A stretch of DNA of 11,865 nucleotides from Xanthobacteraceae bacterium (GTDB taxonomy: Bacteria > Pseudomonadota > Alphaproteobacteria > Rhizobiales > Xanthobacteraceae). This document shows, in pieces, positions 7,019-11,865 of this stretch. The stretch covers positions 1 to 11,865 of the forward strand of contig JASHRR010000257.1 of the NCBI GenBank assembly GCA_030037185.1, given 5' to 3'. Made by a program: the position numbers and the translations under genes. The notes beneath the pieces were generated by a model. The model was not told where the DNA came from. It did no database searches and saw only the letters and a program-made list of their open reading frames with translations. Position 1 is the stretch's first letter; each line of letters begins with the position of its first letter.

Positions 7019-7792
7019 TCAGCGCGGTTTGCGGAAGCGGAGCATCACTTGCGAGGCGCCCTGTCTCGAACGCACCGCGAGATCGTCGCTCGGATTCATC
7101 AAAGCGTTGCTTTCGGCTTCAAGCATGAATCCCGCTGCGGTCACTTCGCGCTTGATGACTTCGGGATCGATACGGTGCAGCGATTGCGTATCGCGCGTGC
7201 CCGATCCAGCCGCCGCAACATAGTCGCTGATCATATAAGTACCCCCGGGTTTGAGGGCGGCAAAAACTGCTCGGTTCATGGCGTTGGTATCGGTGGAGAA
7301 CATACCCATGTTCTTGAAGTCGTGGTAATTCTCTGAAATCCACACGACATTCAACGGCTCGGACGCCCGAAGCTCGCCGAACGGCTGTTCGATCTTCGAA
7401 ACATTGCCGTAGGCCGCACTGGCGATGATGGGATCAACGCCGGTTTTCAACGCTTCGTTGAAAGTTGGCAGATTAGCGGCATAGACATGTCCAGCGGTGC
7501 CGACGGCCTTGGCCAAGAGGCGTGTCACATAGCCTCGGCCAGGAACGAGTTCTAACACCTTGTCGCCAGGCTTGACACCGGCGAAGGTCAGCATGTCCGC
7601 TGGCTTGCGCCGCGTGTCGAGGTCAATGTCCCCTTGGGGACGATTGGTGTCGGCAATGGCTCCCGCGATGTTGGCAGGCACTGAGGCGACAGGTGCGGCG
7701 GTAATCGCGGCCTCTCCCGTCAAAGCGGGCGTGGCGTAGGAAAGCAGCACGCTGGCCGCAACAGTGGCAAAAAAGGCAATGGGCTCTTTCAT
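7019..7792 (-). CDS. Predicted exported SAM-dependent methyltransferase (COG4798-like)
   Basis: The protein has 257 residues from ATG 7792, chosen because GGGAGGAAAAC lies directly upstream. The N-terminus (MKEPIAFFATVAASVLLSYA, then TPALTG) looks like a signal peptide or membrane anchor. The methyltransferase domain begins around residue 60 (DTRRKPADMLTFAGVKPGDK). Motif I is VLELVPGRGYVTRLLA at 79-94, a later acidic region is WISENYHDF, and ALKPGGTYMISDY is the usual post-motif strand. This arrangement resembles the predicted methyltransferases of COG4798, for which I know of no firm substrate. The odd feature is a SAM-binding domain behind an export signal, since SAM is cytosolic; an uncleaved anchor facing the cytoplasm is the alternative. 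It is a single gene, converging with the TrbG fragment and pointing toward the hydrolase. Confidence 0.85.
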   Translation of the reverse strand: MKEPIAFFATVAASVLLSYATPALTGEAAITAAPVASVPANIAGAIADTNRPQGDIDLDTRRKPADMLTFAGVKPGDKVLELVPGRGYVTRLLAKAVGTAGHVYAANLPTFNEALKTGVDPIIASAAYGNVSKIEQPFGELRASEPLNVVWISENYHDFKNMGMFSTDTNAMNRAVFAALKPGGTYMISDYVAAAGSGTRDTQSLHRIDPEVIKREVTAAGFMLEAESNALMNPSDDLAVRSRQGASQVMLRFRKPR

Positions 7793-7990
7793 GTTTTCCT
7801 CCCTACACTCTGCCATCAGTCCATACACGCTTTCTGCATGAAGTCCATATCACACGTTCGCTTCGCCAGAAGGGCCGTTATGGCTGCCCGGCCGACCGAA
7901 GGATGGCCCGACCGCGGTAGGCGTTCACCTGCGCGACGGCAGTTTACAGCACCCGTGCTTTGGTGCACGGTGAGGACGCCGCAGTCGTCC
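7793..7990. other. Upstream region of the methyltransferase gene and decayed DNA
   Basis: The first bases carry the Shine-Dalgarno of the methyltransferase gene. No convincing promoter was found by eye. The rest shows no intact gene; on the minus strand it continues in frame from the remnant at 7991-8089 without recognisable similarity. Confidence 0.35.
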
Positions 7991-8089
7991 ATTTCGCAGG
8001 CTCGATCCAGTCATCCTGCTGTCAGGAAACGCGATCTCGGCAGCCACGGCAAGCCGTAGGAGCGTGTCCGGCGTGATCTCGTTCGGGGT
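7991..8089 (-). pseudogene. Remnant of a small rhizobial element protein (presumed DNA-binding)
   Basis: The minus strand reads NEITPDTLLRLAVAAEIAF and then PDSRMTGSSLRNGRL. It resembles a small rhizobial protein type I remember, whose N-terminus runs like EITPxTxLRLxVAAxLAFPDGSMTASGLRREAARGRL; such proteins look excisionase- or HTH-like and occur near phage or integrative-element genes. Here DGSMTAS has become DSRMTGS, the segment between LR and GRL is deleted, and the frame then degenerates to a stop at about 7924. There is no in-frame start codon with a ribosome-binding site nearby. The family is recalled from memory without a name, so the match is tentative. Confidence 0.4.
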
Positions 8090-8121
8090 GGGGACGCGTG
8101 AGGTCTAGGTTCACCTGGCTT

Positions 8122-8372
8122 TCAGCGCCCATTCGCACGCACTTTCAGCGCCCGTTCGCGCGCATCGTTCAGCTCCGCCATCTTTGCCGCCGAGCCGCCG
8201 CGATCCGGATGATCCCGGTACGCAATCGCGCGATAAGCGTTGTCGATCTGCTCCCGCGTGGCGTCACGCGGTACTATTGAGGTTCTCCCACGGCGACGCC
8301 GGCGCCGGCAGCGAAGCCCCCGAAGGCCCGCTCCGTCGTCGCGCCGCCGTCGTGCCGCTGGAGCTGGCGCAT
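8122..8372 (-). pseudogene. Frameshifted J-domain (DnaJ-like) protein
   Basis: From about 8274 down to the stop at 8122-8124 the minus strand reads VPRDATREQIDNAYRAIAY, then RDHPDRGGSAAKMAELNDAR and ERALKVRANGR. This is a J-domain with the diagnostic HPD (8203-8211), the HPDRGGS loop and helix IV. In a different frame just upstream (8372-8285) it reads MRQLQRHDGGATTERAFGG and FAAGAG. That resembles the N-terminal part of short J-domain proteins of phage or element origin. The segment that should join them (equivalent to the DYYxVLG start of the J-domain) is missing, so an indel near 8280 broke the gene. An intact version would stimulate the ATPase of an Hsp70. It is not obviously related to the Hsp70 operon at the left end of the window. 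Confidence 0.72.
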
Positions 8373-8714
8373 GGCCTCGATCGCCACACTACAGCCTCCG
8401 AATGCGCAGGCTATTTCAGGCGCTGCGGCTATGATCCATTATGATCGGGACGTACTGGTAGCGAACGCAGGTTCGTCGGTGGTGGCAGCGATCGCACGCA
8501 ATAACCATCGGTCCGTTTCTTCAGGCCGAAGTACACGGCACCTCACTCTGCCGGCTGCTTTCCTCTGACCTGCCCGTACGGCCGTACAACCTCAAGAGCC
8601 GAACGGTCTTGCGCCTTGAGATGCTTGAGAGGTTGTCCAGCCGATAAGGGAACCGGGTCGTCTATTAGATTTGTTGGTGGAGGAGCCGCCGGCGGCTTCG
8701 ATCCTGCGCATGCG
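8373..8714. other. No recognisable gene between the divergent J-domain and ParB remnants
   Basis: The J-domain remnant points left and the ParB remnant right, so this stretch would once have held their starts and promoters. Short frames exist on both strands but none has a motif or ribosome-binding site I can support. It appears heavily decayed. Confidence 0.35.
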
Positions 8715-9407
8715 CTGAGCGTGCGGCTAAATGCCAGCGGCTACGAGATCATTTCCGGTCATCACCGTCGCCTTGCGGCGGTGAAGGCCGGGGATCGAGG
8801 AAGTGCCTGCTGGGTCCGCGATGTCGGATGACGAAGCTTACATGGCGCTGGTGCTGAACAACGCGCAGGGAGAGCTGCATGCTCTGGAACAGCGATGGCA
8901 CTGATCGAAAGCGGAAAGCTGCACAACGCAGATCGGCAGGAAGGTTACAACTGTTGCGCACAAATAGACTGCGGCACAAGTGGCAAAAACCCATATGGGT
9001 TTTGCGGACGCCATCGCAGGCGCCTTTGACGGCACTCCCGAACAGCAGATGGAGGCCCTCGAACGGACGCCGGGGCTGGACGAGTTGCGCCCTTACTGGC
9101 GTCACCTCTCCGAAATCCATGTTGCCTCTCGAATGGCTTTGGCCCGCGCTTTGTTCAGGACATCATCGTCGACGAATGACCGTCGAGCAGGCGCGCAAGT
9201 TTGCGTCACGCTCAAGAATTAGTTGCGCCCCCGACGACCTTCCCGCAATTGCACAGGCGCTTGTCGACGGCGTCCTAGATCGAAGATCTGCCGCGCTTCG
9301 ATGGCCTCGTAAGTGAATGCATCGACGGTCTGGTCGAGGACAAGCAGCGGCTTATCGACGAGTTGACGGAAAAACTGCGCATATCGCGACCGCCCACCAT
9401 CTGGTGA
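8715..9407 (+). pseudogene. ParB-like protein, broken by several frameshifts
   Basis: Pieces in successive frames rebuild a ParB-like protein. Frame one reads LSVRLNASGYEIISGHHRRL, then AAVKAG and CWVRD (8715-8822), which is the ParB/Srx nucleotide-binding core with the GHHRR box. Frame two, from 8821, reads MSDDEAYMALVLNNAQGELH and ALEQ. Frame three, from 8892, reads AMALIESGKLHNADRQEGYN. The frame from 8980 reads VAKTHMGFADAIAGAFDG to DELRPYWRHLSEIHVAS. The frame from 9128 reads LEWLWPALCS, then MTVEQARKFA and DDLPAIAQALVDG. A last piece ends in IDGLVEDKQRLIDELTEKLR (about 9322-9381), which looks like a coiled coil. The order and spacing fit a single ancestral gene of about 230 codons or more. 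ParB-like proteins of this sort occur on plasmids and integrative elements and act in partition or regulation. No frame can encode a complete product. Confidence 0.7.
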
Positions 9408-9482
9408 TGATGAAGATTTGCCGGGATGTCGAAGCCAAGCACCGCGCGTTGATCGAGAAGGGAAGGCACGACATGTACCGCA

Positions 9483-9828
9483 CGCGAAGAGGAAATTGCG
9501 GGTCGCATCAATCACCTGCGGCGCAACGTTTCCCTTGACGAATGGAAGATGTCGGCTGCCACCGAACAGCGGGCAGTGCTGAATCTGTCTGCCGCGGACG
9601 CTGGCTCGTCGTCATTCAACAAGCAAGAAAACAAGTGTTCAACTGATTGTTGTGAAGACCGCCGTTTTCAGGGATCGCGGCGTTCTATCGGCAGGCGCAG
9701 GAGGCTGGTTGCCGTATCTATTTTAAGAGTAACTTCTGGGCAAGCGTACGCTTGAGCTGCCGTTTGATGCGCCGACCTGCGGTGAAGATGCGCCGCCACC
9801 GGCCGCGTTCAAATATATCGGGAAATAG
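9483..9828 (+). pseudogene. DUF5131 (phage Gp37/Gp68-like) gene with its middle deleted
   Basis: Two ends of one family are visible. The N-terminal side (9483-9635) reads EEEIAGRINHLRRNVSLDEW, KMSAATEQRAVLNL and FNKQENK; FNKQEN is the usual lead-in to the DUF5131 core. The C-terminal side starts in another frame near 9659: PPFSGIAAFYRQAQEAGC, RIYFKSN, then after a one-base loss near 9737, GKRTLELPFDAPTCGEDAPP and FKYIGK with stop at 9826-9828. That resembles the family's AGCKIYxKTNL and ELPFD...Y(L/I)GK ending. The roughly 200 residues between them, including the Cys-rich WNPVTGC and CYA motifs, are gone, joined at about 9636-9658. It directly follows the ParB remnant; in some relatives I recall the two as neighbours. 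The biochemical role of the family is not established. Confidence 0.68.
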
Positions 9829-9874
9829 AATTGCCCAGCCGGCGAGCTTTCAGCTATCGCTTACAGGAGATCGT

Positions 9875-10032
9875 ATGTCTTTATCGACCTGGAACAACTG
9901 GTCGAGCGCGGTAAGGCGTTGGCGGAGAAGCTTGACGAGCGTGTAGGCGAGCTCGAGGCCGAATTGCAAGTCGCTCGACACGCCGCTGCAATTCTGAGGT
10001 TACGGGAGGAAGTCCAGAGTCTTCGCAAATAA
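9875..10032 (+). pseudogene. Small coiled-coil ORF, frameshifted next to its start
   Basis: AGGAG followed five bases later by ATG (9875) makes a good initiation site, but its frame runs only to an unrelated product. The neighbouring frame, from 9882 on, reads FIDLEQLVERGKALAEKLDE, RVGELEAELQVARHAAAIL and RLREEVQSLRK to TAA at 10030-10032, an obvious heptad-rich coiled coil. One base missing in codon 2 or 3 explains both (MS-FIDLEQ). The intact product would be about 52 residues. It lies 46 bases after the DUF5131 stop and was probably co-transcribed with it. The family is not recognised. Confidence 0.5.
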
Positions 10033-10248
10033 AGTCAGCATGCTTCCGAGTCGTCCTGGAACGTCTCCCGCCGTGGGGTCTCCGCCGGGGTCTGTGGAAG
10101 GGGGGTCTCATAGCCGGTCCCAGACGCGCATTCCGCGTGTGGATCTGCTGGTCCGTTTCTGAGGACCTGATCGCTGCGGTATCCCTGGTTCAGACGAACT
10201 TTGAAGCCCTTGGTCAGGACATCATGCGATATGCCGAACACGATCCTC
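10033..10248 (+). other. Decayed stretch before the IS21 fragment
   Basis: No supported gene. Frames here are short and of biased composition on both strands. The right-hand part may include the terminal region of the IS21 element, but no inverted repeat could be identified because the partner end is not recognisable. Confidence 0.35.
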
Positions 10249-10350
10249 ATGGAGATCCGCAGCAGCGTGCGTGTTCTCAAGGCGCAAAGATCATAGCCCG
10301 CGGGAGATCGGCTGTTTGCTCAAGCTCTCTCGTAATACGGTGCACCGATC
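10249..10350 (+). pseudogene. istA: IS21-family transposase IstA, N-terminal HTH fragment
   Basis: ATG 10249 opens MEIRSSVRVLKAQR and hits a stop at 10294. In the next frame the sequence continues SPREIGCLLKLSRNTVHRS. Joined, this matches the start of IS21 IstA proteins (MEIRVLxRQGxSxREIxRxLxLSRNTVRRYL), whose first ~35 residues form a helix-turn-helix that binds the IS ends. A frameshift at about 10292 separates the halves, and similarity ends after HRS, where YLR would be expected. IstA is normally about 400-500 residues and is paired with the ATPase IstB; neither the rest of IstA nor IstB is seen. Confidence 0.6.
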
Positions 10351-10792
10351 CTGCGCCCACATGATCGTGAGACCGCTGCGTCATCACCTTGCGACGCGCA
10401 GACGCTGTCCAGACTCGAGGACGCGTTCATCCGTGCATGCGGCAATGTCGTGCGCGTCCGGCAACCGCTCGCCGATGATTTTGTCATTCGGTGGGTTTAC
10501 GGGTAGCCGTGGACCACGGGCACCATGACAGTCCCTTGAGGCGGGGGGGCGAGCTTGGTGGCGGCAGGGTGGTCGAGCCGATCGGCTTTCTCACGCCTCG
10601 TGCCCAATTATTTCGCGCGATTGTTTCCGCAGCGGCTCGATCGTCGTCGTCATCCGAGGGTCGAGCCGCACCCGCGCTCTCGTCGTTTTTATTCGCCGAT
10701 CTTGTTCGCCATGTCGCCGGTAGGCCGTGTTCCGGCCTGAGCGCAGACGAGTAGGCGATCCGAAAAGACCGCCCCTCGTTCTCCCGGCGGCG
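10351..10792. other. Gene-poor stretch left of the TPR gene
   Basis: No gene can be supported. On the plus strand, 10393-10506 holds a frame (LEDAFIRACGNVVRVRQPL, then ADDFVIRWVYG and stop) whose composition looks protein-like, but I do not recognise it; it may be the tail of another lost gene. The remaining part, to 10792, has only overlapping, motif-free frames. No terminator for the TPR gene ending at 10793 was evident. Confidence 0.35.
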
Positions 10793-11230
10793 TCAGAGCT
10801 TGGCTCGCGTTTTCAGGAACGCGAGGTAGCGCGGGTCTTCAGAGGCAAAGATTTCCGGGCCTTCGGCCATGTAAGCCCGCATGAGTTCATCCGCCGCTGC
10901 GTCCGGCTCCTCCCCATCAAGCAGGACCTGGCCATAGCGCAGGTGCAAGAATGGGTTGCCAAGCGCCCCGGGGCAAGTCATCGCGTACTGCAACGCCTCT
11001 TTGGCCGAAGACTTATAGCCGGCCAGGAAGGCCGCATCAGCGATCGCAGCAAGAATCCATGTGGATGCGTTCCACTCGTTCTTTGGATCGGGAACAAGCC
11101 TCCAAGCCTTGTTATACTCAGCGATAGCTTCCTCATACGACTTCGCAGCGGCGAGCTCGTCGCCCCGTGCGCTATGAGCTTTGATTTCCTCATAGAGCGC
11201 GGGTTCCAGCTCTTTTTGAATGACTGACAC
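10793..11230 (-). CDS. TPR-like protein, candidate immunity or partner of the adjacent toxin
   Basis: The protein has 145 residues and starts at GTG 11230, with AGAGG seven to eight bases upstream inside the end of the preceding gene. The region ELAAAKSYEEAIAEYNKAWR (residues about 25-44) followed by LVPDP is a clear tetratricopeptide motif. WILAAIADAAFLAGYKSSAK (about 58-77) and FLHLRYGQVLLDGEEPDAAA (about 93-112) look like two further helical hairpins. No signal peptide or membrane helix is visible, so it is probably cytosolic. It begins only five bases after the stop of the toxin-like gene, which implies translational coupling. Its place directly after a predicted nuclease toxin suggests an immunity protein, or a TPR adaptor needed for secretion. 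That role is inference; the TPR assignment itself is fairly secure. Confidence 0.82.
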   Translation of the reverse strand: MSVIQKELEPALYEEIKAHSARGDELAAAKSYEEAIAEYNKAWRLVPDPKNEWNASTWILAAIADAAFLAGYKSSAKEALQYAMTCPGALGNPFLHLRYGQVLLDGEEPDAAADELMRAYMAEGPEIFASEDPRYLAFLKTRAKL

Positions 11231-11235
11231 CCGGT

Positions 11236-11865
11236 CTACCTCTTGAGCAACGTGAAGTCCGGAGGAGCCGGGGGCTGGTACGTCTCCCCTAATCTCGCGC
11301 CGGCACTGCGATTTATCGAACTTGGTTGCAGAGCATAGTTGTCTGGATCAAGCATAAATTGGCGAACCTCGGGCGATTTAGGTCCAAAAAAGCGGCCTAC
11401 GTCGTTCCACCATGTCACCGCGTCAGTCCTGTGGGCCATATCGACTTTCGAGTCAATATTGATCAGGGTACCGTCGTCCCCGACCAACTTAAGGCCGTTT
11501 GGATTGCCTCTCAAAAGCGGCCCCTCCCCCACAATCTGACCCTCAGAGCGCATCCGTTCTACAACGGCGGCTCCGGTTCGGGAGAACTTATCGGGCGTGG
11601 CGCCCATATACTTTGACCGAAGGGAACCGGGCGTACCCTGCGCACCGTCCGCGGCGCCTGAGGCCGCGCCCGTGCGGTCGCCGGCTTCCGCTGCCATCTT
11701 GCTAGCATCCTGCGTGATGGCGGGGGCCGCTTTGCCGACGTCGCCGGTGATGTCAGCTGCTTTGCCGACGTCGCCCGTGATGTCGGCTGCTTTGCCGACG
11801 TCGCCGGTGATGGCGGCTGCTCTGCCGACGTCGCCAGTGACCCCGGCGACGTCCGCTCCTGGAAT
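11236..11865 (-). CDS. C-terminal part of a polymorphic-toxin-like protein, GH-E/HNH-like nuclease domain
   Basis: The frame is open to the right edge with 209 visible residues, so the ATG at 11697 is internal and the true start is outside. From the edge there is a short Gly/Val stretch, then four decapeptide repeats (consensus GDVGKAADIT, visible residues about 11-50), then a Gly/Ala linker. A compact domain follows, with LRSKYMGATPDKFSR, GTLINIDSKVDMAHRTDAV, WWNDVGRFFGPKSPEVRQFM and DPDNYALQPSSINRSAGARL. The DMAH, PDNYxLxP and NRSxGA boxes match my memory of the GH-E subgroup of HNH/Endo VII-fold nuclease toxins; the usual Gly before the key His is Ala here. Such domains sit at the C-terminus of secreted interbacterial toxins. 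The tail (PPAPPDF) is proline-rich. A TPR protein gene follows at once. The delivery domain cannot be seen. Confidence 0.7.
   Translation of the reverse strand: MPGADVAGVTGDVGRAAAITGDVGKAADITGDVGKAADITGDVGKAAPAITQDASKMAAEAGDRTGAASGAADGAQGTPGSLRSKYMGATPDKFSRTGAAVVERMRSEGQIVGEGPLLRGNPNGLKLVGDDGTLINIDSKVDMAHRTDAVTWWNDVGRFFGPKSPEVRQFMLDPDNYALQPSSINRSAGARLGETYQPPAPPDFTLLKR
11738..11857 (-). repeat. Tandem 30-bp coding repeats (decapeptide), four copies
   Basis: Four head-to-tail 30-base units in the toxin-like gene encode GDVGKAADIT-type decapeptides: GDVGRAAAIT, GDVGKAADIT, GDVGKAADIT and GDVGKAAPAI. The plus-strand core GCCGACGTCGCC recurs every 30 bases. The inner copies differ by only a few bases, indicating recent expansion; the copies at both ends diverge. 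The repeats lie before the predicted nuclease domain and may form a flexible or amphipathic linker. Unit phase is arbitrary, and the array may continue past the right edge. Confidence 0.88.

Noticed and set aside
6750..7223. 157-codon plus-strand frame across the hydrolase-methyltransferase gap
   Set aside because: It runs out of frame with the TrbG-like motif and overlaps the 3' end of the methyltransferase. It is Ala/Arg-rich with no recognisable domain.
8122..8372. J-domain protein as the co-chaperone of the Hsp70 operon
   Set aside because: It is 4.8 kb away, frameshifted and embedded in element debris; a functional link with the operon is not supported.
10727..11227. 166-codon open frame on the plus strand
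   Set aside because: It overlaps the TPR gene almost completely on the other strand. The TPR frame has helical repeats and a coupled start; this frame has none.
11236..11697. Toxin-like gene starting at ATG 11697
   Set aside because: The frame is open from this ATG to the window edge and contains in-frame decapeptide repeats, so the ATG is internal and the gene is longer.
11738..11857. CRISPR-like array at the right end
   Set aside because: The repeats are directly adjacent 30-base units without unique spacers and stay in a coding frame, so they are protein repeats.

Overview
The window is GC-rich and most likely comes from an alphaproteobacterium of the Rhizobiales, perhaps Bradyrhizobium-like. 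This is inferred from the GC-rich codon use, the Bug-type (tripartite tricarboxylate) solute-binding proteins, and mobile-element fragments of kinds I associate with rhizobial integrative elements. No rRNA, tRNA or CRISPR array was seen.

Region 1 (1-3359, minus strand) is an apparently intact chaperone-like operon. In transcription order it holds a DUF2760 membrane-anchored protein, an Hsp70/DnaK-family protein of 609 residues, and a second Hsp70-family protein that runs off the left edge. Region 2 (about 3395-5166, plus) is decayed transport DNA: a scrap of a Bug protein C-terminus, the first ~43 codons of an IS110-type transposase, about 500 bp with nothing recognisable, and a nearly full-length Bug protein stopped by one in-frame amber codon, with its C-terminal tail still readable beyond it. 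Region 3 (5404-6714, plus) is an intact Tat-exported alpha/beta hydrolase of the epoxide-hydrolase type. Region 4 (7019-7792, minus) is an intact predicted exported SAM-dependent methyltransferase.

Region 5 (about 6930-7014 and 7990-10510) is a graveyard of a conjugative or phage-like element. It contains a piece of TrbG/VirB9, a remnant of a small presumed DNA-binding protein, a frameshifted J-domain protein with its HPD motif, a ParB-like protein shattered by frameshifts, a DUF5131 (phage Gp37/Gp68-like) gene reduced to its two ends, a frameshifted small coiled-coil ORF, and the HTH start of an IS21 IstA transposase. These pieces emerge only when short conserved stretches are followed across reading frames.

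Region 6 (10793-11865, minus) looks like the 3' end of a polymorphic-toxin locus. A protein open to the right edge carries a run of decapeptide repeats and then a C-terminal domain resembling GH-E/HNH-type nuclease toxins. A small TPR-like protein follows five bases later and is a candidate immunity or partner protein.

The best candidates for an under-described system are the toxin plus TPR pair and the DUF2760-Hsp70-Hsp70 operon. The ParB-DUF5131 remnant is the best clue to the origin of the decayed island. All family names come from recognising motifs by eye; no search was run.
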